Shown here in pieces: positions 1 to 4,713 of a stretch of DNA of 7,914 nucleotides. How positions within the stretch are numbered: the stretch's first letter is position 1; each line of letters begins with the position of its first letter. Location of the stretch: positions 1-7,914 of the forward strand of contig DAOUPC010000120.1 in the NCBI GenBank assembly GCA_030626365.1, read 5' to 3'. The notes beneath the pieces are model-generated. The model ran no database searches, had not been told where the DNA came from, and worked only from the letters and a program-made list of their open reading frames with translations. The stretch is from Paracoccaceae bacterium. GTDB lineage: Bacteria; Pseudomonadota; Alphaproteobacteria; Rhodobacterales; Rhodobacteraceae. The position numbers and the translations under genes are program-made.

Positions 1-320
1 CGAAGCTCACGAACAACTGGCCCAAAAATACGGGTGCCGAGAGGTTCGTTGTTGTTGTTCAGGATGACGGCGGCGTTGCTGTCGAAACGGATGGCAGAAC
101 CATCTTCGCGACGAACGGCTTGCTTGGTGCGCACAACGACGGCCTTGCGGACATCGCCTTTTTTCACGCGACCGCGCGGGATGGCTTCCTTTACCGAGAC
201 GACAATGATGTCGCCTACGGATGCGTATCTACGCTTGGAACCACCCAGAACCTTGATGCACTGAACACGGCGAGCGCCGCTATTGTCAGCAACATCCAGG
301 TTGGTCTGCATCTGGATCAT
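1..320 (-). CDS. rplN: 50S ribosomal protein L14 (3' end missing)
   Basis: This gene encodes L14, a universal large-subunit protein at the subunit interface that contacts 16S rRNA in bridges and neighbours L19. The frame is open from an ATG at 318-320 to the left edge: 106 full codons plus two bases, of about 122 expected, so roughly 16 C-terminal residues lie outside the window. The N-terminus MIQMQTNLDVADNSGARR and the basic core around residues 46-60 (AIPRGRVKKGDVRKA) are diagnostic of the family. A GGGAG sequence ends 7 bases before the ATG. It lies 76 bases after rpsQ on the same strand; in the standard order rplN opens the spc operon. The identification is certain; the truncation is only the window edge. 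Confidence 0.97.
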   Translation of the reverse strand, partial: MIQMQTNLDVADNSGARRVQCIKVLGGSKRRYASVGDIIVVSVKEAIPRGRVKKGDVRKAVVVRTKQAVRREDGSAIRFDSNAAVILNNNNEPLGTRIFGPVVREL

Positions 321-396
321 TTGGTTTCTCCCGACCTGTGGGGGGCGTCATTGCCTTTTCCCCAGGGTTTCGCTCAAACTGATTGGTCTTTCGGCT

Positions 397-627
397 TTAC
401 GCCTCAAGAACCTCCCAGCGTTTCGTTTTGGATTTAGGGGCGCATTCAATGATGCGAACCTGGTCACCCACCTTAAAGGTGTTCTTTTCATCGTGTGCCC
501 GGTACTTTTTGGACTTACGAATGGTCTTTTTCAGAACAGGGTGCGTAAAGCGGCGTTCAACGGAAACTGTTACGGTCTGTTCGTTGGCGTCGCTGGTCAC
601 GGTGCCTGTGAGAATACGTTTGGGCAT
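397..627 (-). CDS. rpsQ: 30S ribosomal protein S17
   Basis: S17 is a primary 16S rRNA-binding protein of the small-subunit body with an OB-fold. The 76-residue product is of normal bacterial length. It starts MPKRILTGTVTSDANEQTVT and has the typical C-terminal segment GDQVRIIECAPKSKTKRW (residues 54-71). The ATG is preceded by AAGGAG at 8 bases' distance, and this Shine-Dalgarno overlaps the TAA stop of rpmC (TAAGGAG), with only 12 bases between the two genes. That spacing points to coupled translation with rpmC. This gene is normally the last one of the S10 operon, which agrees with rplN following. Confidence 0.98.
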   Translation of the reverse strand: MPKRILTGTVTSDANEQTVTVSVERRFTHPVLKKTIRKSKKYRAHDEKNTFKVGDQVRIIECAPKSKTKRWEVLEA

Positions 628-639
628 CTGTCAGGCTCC

Positions 640-855
640 TTATTCTGCTGTTGTTTCAGCGGCTGCTTGCGCGGCCTTCTGGTTCAGGATGGTCTTTACG
701 CGGGCAGCACTGCGGCGGGCCGTCTTGATGCCGGACGTGTTTTCCATCTGTCCCGTGGCCTGTTGAAAGCGCAAATTAAAGCTCTCTTTCTTCAGGTTTT
801 CCAGCTCCTCACGAAGCTGGTCCGGGGTCTTATCGTGCAGTTCCTTGGCGTTCAT
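640..855 (-). CDS. rpmC: 50S ribosomal protein L29
   Basis: L29 is a small alpha-helical large-subunit protein near the exit tunnel, close to L23, where SRP and trigger factor dock. The 71-residue product begins MNAKELHDKTPDQLREELEN and carries the conserved LKKESFNLRFQQATGQ segment (residues 21-36), followed by an Ala-rich tail. I chose the ATG at 853-855, not a longer reading that starts upstream, because it matches the family N-terminus and has AAGGATAAGG just before it. In most bacteria rplP (L16) lies directly upstream. Here the upstream neighbour is trmD after a 301-base gap, so the gene appears to head its own transcript or to be read from the trmD operon. Confidence 0.97.
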   Translation of the reverse strand: MNAKELHDKTPDQLREELENLKKESFNLRFQQATGQMENTSGIKTARRSAARVKTILNQKAAQAAAETTAE

Positions 856-934
856 GCGCCTTATCCTTCTCAACATCACTGGTGGGCCCCCAAAAGGGTC
901 ACCCTGATTCCAATGGAGTTCATGATGAAGAGGC

Positions 935-963
935 CATTTAGACCCAGCGCCGGGACATTGCAA
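935..963 (-). promoter_or_regulatory. Candidate promoter for rpmC-rpsQ-rplN
   Basis: On the minus strand TTGCAA (958-963) is followed, after 17 bases, by TAAATG (935-940); shifting one base gives CTAAAT with a 16-base spacer. The -35-like element matches TTGACA at four positions, the -10-like element only weakly. Transcription would start about 70-75 bases before the rpmC ATG. The location makes sense because these ribosomal genes have lost their usual upstream partners and need a promoter. Prediction by eye only. Confidence 0.35.
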
Positions 964-1021
964 CCCCTGTTGGGGCAACCTTGGGAAATGGCCGCAAATA
1001 GTTCACCCCGACCGGGTGGTT

Positions 1022-1105
1022 TCAGGCGGATTTGTTCATTGGCAGGTAAACCTTAGCATTCTGGCACTGGGCCAAAAGCAGGTGATCCGTATCTGATCCC
1101 AGGGG
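1022..1105 (-). other. Coding-like fragment without a start codon
   Basis: Between trmD and rpmC a minus-strand frame is open for 27 codons from just after an in-frame TGA (1106-1108) to a TGA at 1022-1024. It ends QCQNAKVYLPMNKSA, preceded by DTDHLLLA. Its composition is protein-like, but there is no plausible start. An overlapping frame (1053-1118) begins with ATG and reads MRIMTPGIRYGSPAF before stopping; skipping one base near 1097 would join MRIMTPG to the second frame as a 31-residue peptide. It may be the tail of a gene cut at a rearrangement, a frameshifted small gene, or chance. I do not recognise a family. Confidence 0.25.
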
Positions 1106-1123
1106 TCATAATGCGCATGCCTG

Positions 1124-1156
1124 CCAGCTATTACGCTGGATTCACAACATGAATCC
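1124..1156 (-). terminator. Two inverted repeats directly after trmD
   Basis: Starting at the base after the trmD TAG stop, GGATTCA and TGAATCC form a perfect 7-bp stem with the 5-base loop TGTTG (1138-1156). A second 5-bp stem, CCAGC/GCTGG with a 6-base loop (1124-1139), overlaps its last two bases, so the two compete. No U-run follows, so this is not a textbook intrinsic terminator. A role in ending or protecting the trmD mRNA 3' end is likely from its position. Confidence 0.4.
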
Positions 1157-1993
1157 CTAACCAGAATCACCGGAATTTCGTTTGACGTAACGCGCCCACA
1201 AATCCGGGCGCCTTTTCCGGGTGATTGCCTCGGATTGTTCCTGTCGCCAGGTCGCCACCTTGCCGTGATGCCCTGACATCAGCACCTCAGGGATCGTGTG
1301 GCCATGCCATTCGGCGGGGCGGGTGTATTGGGGATGCTCCAGCAGGCCGGACGAAAAGCTTTCCTCGATCGCGGATTCTGCATTGCCCAGAACATCCGGG
1401 ATCAGCCGCACAGTGGCGTCAATCAGCGCCTGTGCGGCGATCTCTCCGCCGGTCATCACAAAATCGCCAAGCGATACCTCTTGGATGCCGTAATGTTCCA
1501 GCACCCTTTCATCGACCCCCTCAAAGCGGCCACACAACAGCGTCACACCGTCCGCGCGGGCCAGCCCCTGCATCAGTTCCTGTGACATCGGCTTGCCGCG
1601 TGGGGACAGATAGATCAGCGGCCAGTTGCCTTGTGTCCCGGTCATCGCCTGATCAATCGCCGCCCCCAGAACGTCGGCACGCAGCACCATACCGGCGCCA
1701 CCCCCGGCAGGTGTGTCATCAACATTGCGGTGCTTGCCGACACCAAAGTCGCGCAGGTCGATGGTTTCCAACTGCCACAGGCCGTTTTGCAGCGCCCTGC
1801 CTGTCAGGCTTTCGCCCAGCACACCGGGAAAGGCGCTGGGGAAAAGGGTGATCACCTTGGCCTTCCAGACGCCTTTCAGGTCGGGGGTCGGGGTCATCAG
1901 TTCGCGTGGGGTTCCCGAGGCACGGATGGTCTTGCGGCCAAGTGCGCGGGCCGGTTTCGGTTTTGGGGATTTCGATATGGGTTCGTCACTCAC
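1157..1993 (-). CDS. trmD: tRNA (guanine(37)-N1)-methyltransferase TrmD
   Basis: TrmD methylates N1 of G37 next to the anticodon using S-adenosylmethionine, which prevents +1 frameshifting. The 278-residue product carries the SPOUT trefoil-knot motifs in order: YLSPRGKPMSQ (128-138), LLCGRFEGVDERV (152-164) and SLGDFVMTGGE (174-184). Asp177 corresponds to the catalytic Asp169 of E. coli and Arg156 to Arg154. The C-terminal LLEHPQYTRPAEWHG and IPEVLMSGHH segments are also present. The start is a GTG with a perfect AGGAGG nine bases upstream. About 43 residues precede the usual family N-terminus (WKAKVITLFP); similar extensions occur in related alphaproteobacteria, as far as I recall. It follows rimM after 86 bases. 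rplS, its usual downstream partner, is missing. Confidence 0.97.
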   Translation of the reverse strand: MSDEPISKSPKPKPARALGRKTIRASGTPRELMTPTPDLKGVWKAKVITLFPSAFPGVLGESLTGRALQNGLWQLETIDLRDFGVGKHRNVDDTPAGGGAGMVLRADVLGAAIDQAMTGTQGNWPLIYLSPRGKPMSQELMQGLARADGVTLLCGRFEGVDERVLEHYGIQEVSLGDFVMTGGEIAAQALIDATVRLIPDVLGNAESAIEESFSSGLLEHPQYTRPAEWHGHTIPEVLMSGHHGKVATWRQEQSEAITRKRRPDLWARYVKRNSGDSG

Positions 1994-2002
1994 CTGTCTG
2001 GT

Positions 2003-2008
2003 CCTCCT
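2003..2008 (-). promoter_or_regulatory. Shine-Dalgarno deciding the trmD GTG start
   Basis: The minus strand reads AGGAGG here, nine bases before the GTG at 1991-1993. It is one of the strongest ribosome-binding sites in the window and supports the long TrmD with its N-terminal extension over an internal start nearer the catalytic domain. Confidence 0.75.
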
Positions 2009-2079
2009 GTGGCCCCTGGAATCGCCTGTTTTGCAGCCCTGCGGGCATCACGATCCGGCGCGGCATTATCCCGCAAACA

Positions 2080-2583
2080 TCACAGCAGACCGTCGGGCGG
2101 GTCAACTATGATACGGCCCGCCGTAAGGTCGACAGTGGGCACAGAGACAAGCGTGAAGGGCAACAGTACCGATGCCTTGAGCGCCGGCCCGTGGATTTCC
2201 AGCAGGTCGCCGGCCCCGTGGTTCAGGACGTTCTTTACCCGTCCCAGGACCGTGCCGCCGGTATCCAGTACCTCCAGCCCGATCAGGTCGGTGTAATAAT
2301 ATTCGTCATCGGGCAGCGATGGCAGCTGGTCACGTTTGGTGAACAGACGTATTCCGCGCAGGGTATCGGCCTGTTCCTTGGTCGCGATGCCATCCAGACG
2401 GGCGATGAACCCGTTCTTGAGAGAGCCGCCCAGGGTTATGGAATAGCTGCGCGCGCCGTCTTCGGACAGCAGCGGGGAATAGGTGTCGATGTCTCCGGGA
2501 ACGGCGCAGAAACTTTTCAGACGCACCTCGCCGCGCACCCCAAAGGCCCCGACAATGGCACCGACGCAGACCAGATCATTCAT
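2080..2583 (-). CDS. rimM: Ribosome maturation factor RimM
   Basis: RimM binds S19 and the 30S head and assists late 16S rRNA processing. The 167-residue protein has the N-terminal RimM barrel (VGAIVGAFGVRGEVRLKSF, residues 7-25) and a C-terminal PRC-barrel domain beginning at DEYYYTDLIGLEV (93-105) and ending VDPPDGLL, both typical. Its length is normal. The ATG at 2581-2583 has GGAGAG six bases upstream. It lies between rpsP and trmD, the conserved order of the rpsP-rimM-trmD operon. Spacers are 141 bases on the rpsP side, with hairpins, and 86 bases on the trmD side. Confidence 0.97.
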   Translation of the reverse strand: MNDLVCVGAIVGAFGVRGEVRLKSFCAVPGDIDTYSPLLSEDGARSYSITLGGSLKNGFIARLDGIATKEQADTLRGIRLFTKRDQLPSLPDDEYYYTDLIGLEVLDTGGTVLGRVKNVLNHGAGDLLEIHGPALKASVLLPFTLVSVPTVDLTAGRIIVDPPDGLL

Positions 2584-2597
2584 GTGGTCTCTCCGAA

Positions 2598-2657
2598 TTA
2601 TGACTTGGCCCGTTTGACCGGTTTCCGGCCCCGGCGCAAATGACGCCGGAACCGCAT
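2598..2657 (-). CDS. Possible 19-residue basic peptide upstream of rimM
   Basis: A minus-strand ATG at 2655-2657 opens a 19-codon frame, MRFRRHLRRGRKPVKRAKS, which ends in TAA 14 bases before the rimM ATG. It is extremely basic, with about half of its residues Arg or Lys. No clear Shine-Dalgarno precedes it, and the reading covers two strong hairpins (2616-2649) whose GC-rich stems would themselves yield Arg-rich codons. Chance is therefore a serious alternative. If translated, it could couple rpsP and rimM expression. No family recognised. Confidence 0.15.
   Translation of the reverse strand: MRFRRHLRRGRKPVKRAKS
2616..2649 (-). repeat. Tandem hairpins in the rpsP-rimM spacer
   Basis: CCGGCG and CGCCGG flank a 7-base loop (2631-2649), a perfect 6-bp stem. 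Directly after it, GGCCGG and CCGGTC enclose AAA (2616-2630), a 6-bp stem with one G-U pair. They sit midway between rpsP and rimM with no U-tract, so they look like an mRNA stability or partial-attenuation element that could set S16 output above RimM/TrmD. That role is inferred from position. Confidence 0.45.
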
Positions 2658-2724
2658 TGGATATATGGGCGGCACGAACAGGGCATCGGTAAACAAGGCC
2701 CCGGTCGCGCCGTCTGGTGCCGAT

Positions 2725-3144
2725 TTATTCGGCGGCGTCGTCGGCCGGGGCCTCGGCAGGTGCTTCTGCCGGTGCGGCGGCGGCCTCTGCTGCGGCTTCG
2801 GCGGCTGCGGTTGCCTTGGCGGCTTTCTCTTCGGCGCGCTCTTTGGCTTTCTTGCCCGGTTCGCCCTTTTTCAGGTTCAGGCGTTCGGTCTTTTCACGCA
2901 CGCCAGCGGCTTCCAGCATACGGGCGATCCGGTCGGTGGGCTGTGCGCCCTGACCCAGCCAGTACTGGATGCGCTCCATGTTCATCTTGACGCGCTCTTC
3001 GCTGTCTTTGGGCAGAAGCGGGTTGTAGGTGCCCAGCTTTTCGATGAACCGGCCATCGCGTGGCATACGGCTGTCGGCCGCAACGATGCGATAGAAGGGG
3101 CGTTTCTTGCTGCCGCCACGGGCGAGACGAATTTTCATGGCCAT
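2725..3144 (-). CDS. rpsP: 30S ribosomal protein S16
   Basis: S16 is needed for 30S assembly and binds 16S rRNA in the body domain. The 139-residue protein starts MAMKIRLARGGSKKRPFYRI and contains the family core (RDGRFIEKLGTYNPLLPKDS, residues 29-48; WLGQGAQPTDRIARML, 62-77). E. coli S16 has about 82 residues; the extra length is a basic linker and an Ala/Glu/Pro low-complexity tail from about residue 96 on. Of two possible starts, the first ATG (3142-3144) has AAGGAG nine bases upstream; the second would be 15 bases away, so the longer MAMK form is preferred. It follows the chorismate mutase gene after 77 bases that contain a hairpin and a short tandem repeat. Confidence 0.97.
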   Translation of the reverse strand: MAMKIRLARGGSKKRPFYRIVAADSRMPRDGRFIEKLGTYNPLLPKDSEERVKMNMERIQYWLGQGAQPTDRIARMLEAAGVREKTERLNLKKGEPGKKAKERAEEKAAKATAAAEAAAEAAAAPAEAPAEAPADDAAE

Positions 3145-3172
3145 TGTTGTTTTCTCCTTTGAATGGCGTTGT

Positions 3173-3199
3173 CAGGGCGTGTGGGTTTCACCCACCCTG
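3173..3199 (-). promoter_or_regulatory. Bulged hairpin in the rpsP leader
   Basis: On the minus strand CAGGG-TGGGT, a GAA loop, ACCCA, a 4-base CACG bulge and CCCTG form a 10-bp bulged stem. It lies after the chorismate mutase stop and ends 10 bases before the rpsP Shine-Dalgarno. No U-run follows. It could be a terminator remnant, a processing site or an S16 autoregulatory target; the sequence does not decide among these. Confidence 0.4.
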
Positions 3200-3221
3200 T
3201 GATCTTTTCCTGTGATCTTTG
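3196..3221 (-). repeat. 13-bp tandem repeat after chorismate mutase
   Basis: The minus strand reads AAAGATCACAGG twice, at 3209-3220 and 3196-3207, with 13-base periodicity. It begins at the base after the chorismate mutase stop codon and runs into the rpsP leader hairpin. The two copies match over 12 bases. It could be a protein-binding site or replication slippage. Confidence 0.6.
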
Positions 3222-3530
3222 TTATTCCGTGTACTTCTTGTGGTGCTGGATAACTTCCTGAATGATGAAATTCAGAAAGCTTTTGGCAAATTCCGGGTCA
3301 AGGTCGGCCTTTGTTGCCAGGTCTTCTAGGTGTGCGATCTGTGACGCTTCGCGGCTGGGATCGGACGGGGGAAGGTCGTGTTCGGCCTTTAGTTTGCCGA
3401 CGGCTTGTGTGTGCTTGAACCGCTCGCCCAGAGTATAGACAAGGATGGCATCAAGCCGGTCGATGCTTTTGCGATGCTCTTTCAGCACCACGGCGGCGCG
3501 GGTGACCGGATCGGGGATTGCTTCAGTCAA
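3222..3530 (-). CDS. Chorismate mutase, AroQ type, monofunctional
   Basis: The enzyme converts chorismate to prephenate, the branch step to phenylalanine and tyrosine, in the cytosol. The 102-residue product is a stand-alone all-helical AroQ domain without a prephenate dehydratase part. By eye alignment to the E. coli enzyme, Arg20, Arg37, Lys48, Asp57 and Glu61 match Arg11, Arg28, Lys39, Asp48 and Glu52. The position of Gln88 is a histidine (His97). I chose the TTG at 3528-3530: an AAGGA lies seven bases before it and the reading MTEAIPDPV fits the family. Upstream ATG codons in the same frame fall deep inside the acetyltransferase gene. The start overlaps that gene's stop by 8 bases, implying translational coupling. 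Confidence 0.92.
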   Translation of the reverse strand: MTEAIPDPVTRAAVVLKEHRKSIDRLDAILVYTLGERFKHTQAVGKLKAEHDLPPSDPSREASQIAHLEDLATKADLDPEFAKSFLNFIIQEVIQHHKKYTE

Positions 3531-4128
3531 TGGCCCATCCTTTCGGTTTGAACAACGGGTCGCCATAGTGGCTGATTTCCATCTCGATCCCATGCGCCAA
3601 CTGGGTACCATCCAGCTGGTCGGGCGACGGATGGCGATAGACCGCATCATTGCCATCAATGGTGGCGGCGGATTTGTCTTTCACCGCCCCCAGCCGTTCG
3701 GCCAGGCGGATACTGTCAAGGTTCTTGGGGTCGATATAGCTGACCGCGCTGGTCCAGCCGCGTTGGGTGTACATGTACCGGCGGGCCGCATCGGCAGCCT
3801 CAAGCGCAAAGCCATGCCCGGCGGCATCGGGCCAGATCACCCAGGCGATTTCGGCCTCGGGCCACATGGCGGGCTTCCAGCCACCGGCCATGCCATAGGT
3901 CTTGTCTGTCACTTTGTCGTGGATCATCCACATGCCATAGCCACGAATGTTCCAGTGGCCGATTTCAGCCGCATAAAGCATCCAGGATTCATAGGCATTC
4001 AGCGGCCCGCCCATGAACCGGGCGCGGTAACTGGTGAAGGTCGCCTTGAAGTCGGGATAATCCTGTGGCTCGGGGCCACGCAGGATCAGACGCCGGGTTT
4101 CGATGACGGGAATGCTGGCGGTGGGCAT
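3523..4128 (-). CDS. GNAT family N-acetyltransferase (RimJ/RimL-like), copy 1
   Basis: This is an acetyl-CoA-dependent GNAT-fold enzyme of the RimJ/RimL type; substrate unknown. The 201-residue form starts at ATG 4126-4128 and reads MPTASIPVIETRRLILRGPE, aligning with the start of its neighbour. GTG codons at 4135-4137 and 4165-4167 are alternatives but lack well-placed ribosome-binding sites. Motif A for acetyl-CoA binding is AGHGFALEAA (103-112). Compared with its paralogue it has about 20 extra C-terminal residues ending FKPKGWAID. A 14-codon ORF ends one base before this ATG, suggesting re-initiation. Its TGA overlaps the chorismate mutase start. Placement among ribosome-related genes makes a ribosomal or translation-factor target possible, but nothing in the sequence proves it. 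Confidence 0.88.
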   Translation of the reverse strand: MPTASIPVIETRRLILRGPEPQDYPDFKATFTSYRARFMGGPLNAYESWMLYAAEIGHWNIRGYGMWMIHDKVTDKTYGMAGGWKPAMWPEAEIAWVIWPDAAGHGFALEAADAARRYMYTQRGWTSAVSYIDPKNLDSIRLAERLGAVKDKSAATIDGNDAVYRHPSPDQLDGTQLAHGIEMEISHYGDPLFKPKGWAID

Positions 4129-4129
4129 A

Positions 4130-4174
4130 TCAGGCACGCCCCCGTTGCAGGGTCTGAACGCAGGCACAGCTCAT
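4130..4174 (-). CDS. Possible 14-residue linking ORF between the acetyltransferases
   Basis: An ATG overlaps the TGA of the upstream acetyltransferase gene (GCATGAGC) and has GGAGG seven bases before it. The frame reads MSCACVQTLQRGRA and stops with TGA; the next acetyltransferase ATG follows after a single base (TGATATG). Both ends are placed as for termination-reinitiation, so this may be a coupling device and not a functional peptide. It could also be chance, or a sign that the downstream gene once began here before a frameshift. Confidence 0.3.
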   Translation of the reverse strand: MSCACVQTLQRGRA

Positions 4175-4713
4175 GCGTAGGCCTCCATTCCGCCACCGGC
4201 CAGATCGTTGGGCGAGCGGTGACGCCAGATTTCAAGCGTACCATAGCGTTCGTGCTCGAACATGCCGTCCCTGGTGGCCCCCATGCGCCGGGCAACTTTG
4301 CGCGACTCGTCGTTTGGCGGCGAAACAAGGCTGATTGCCGTGGTCCAACCAAGGGTTTCATAGGTGTATTCAAGCGCGGCAAGGGCGGCCTCGGTGGCAT
4401 AGCCGTTGCCTTCGAACCCGTTCATCAGATCCCAGCCAATTTCCGGTTCGGGCCAGCCCAGCGGATACCAGGCACCGATGACGCCACAAAGCGTCCCGGT
4501 CGCGGTTTCCTCGACCGACCAGCGGCCAAAACCGCGCAACTGCCAATGGCCCAGTTCAGTGGCCAGCATACGCCAGGACTGTTCGGCGGTGGCCGGGCCG
4601 CCAACATGTTTTGAACGCTCGGACGCATAGAAATCCGCGATTGTCGGGAAATCCGCCAGTTCCGGGGCCCGCAAGGTCAGGCGTGCGGTGGTGAGGGTCG
4701 GAATTTGGGTCAT
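4171..4713 (-). CDS. GNAT family N-acetyltransferase (RimJ/RimL-like), copy 2
   Basis: The 180-residue protein is a second RimJ/RimL-type acetyltransferase; the acceptor is unknown. Acetyl-CoA motif A is EGNGYATEAA (101-110). It shares with copy 1 the blocks GGP-x(4)-SW, E-x-GHW-x2-RG-x-G-x-W, a WPE-x-EI core motif, a GWT-x-A-x-S strand and RH-x-SP near the C-terminus, so the two are clear paralogues from a tandem duplication. Its ATG overlaps the ffh stop by 4 bases (ATGA), with no strong ribosome-binding site of its own, so translation is probably coupled to ffh. The placement argues for co-expression with the SRP and ribosome genes. Confidence 0.92.
   Translation of the reverse strand: MTQIPTLTTARLTLRAPELADFPTIADFYASERSKHVGGPATAEQSWRMLATELGHWQLRGFGRWSVEETATGTLCGVIGAWYPLGWPEPEIGWDLMNGFEGNGYATEAALAALEYTYETLGWTTAISLVSPPNDESRKVARRMGATRDGMFEHERYGTLEIWRHRSPNDLAGGGMEAYA

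Noticed and set aside
881..903. GGTG/CACC hairpin just before rpmC
   Set aside because: Only 3-bp and 4-bp stems separated by an asymmetric internal loop; too weak to call.
860..978. Extended L29 reading with 41 extra N-terminal residues
   Set aside because: The extra residues do not fit the L29 family, would cover the candidate promoter, and the internal ATG at 853-855 has a good ribosome-binding site.
283..1056. Plus-strand ORF of 257 codons across the ribosomal protein genes
   Set aside because: It overlaps rplN, rpsQ and rpmC on the opposite strand, all certain genes.
856..1156. Insertion sequence remnant at the operon break
   Set aside because: I found no terminal inverted repeats with target duplications and no transposase-like reading; only short hairpins are present.
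1986..2066. 26-codon minus-strand ORF between rimM and trmD (MPRRIVMPAGLQNRRFQGPQ...)
   Set aside because: Its stop overlaps the trmD start, but it lacks a placed ribosome-binding site, and the AGGAGG inside it is fully explained by trmD.
2584..2692. Minus-strand ORF starting MPCSCRPYIQCG and ending across the rimM start
   Set aside because: No ribosome-binding site, Cys/Gly composition unlike the neighbours, and it competes with another chance frame in the same spacer.
3445..4614. Plus-strand ORF of 389 codons
   Set aside because: It is antisense to the chorismate mutase and acetyltransferase genes, which show clear family motifs; long antisense frames are expected in GC-rich DNA.
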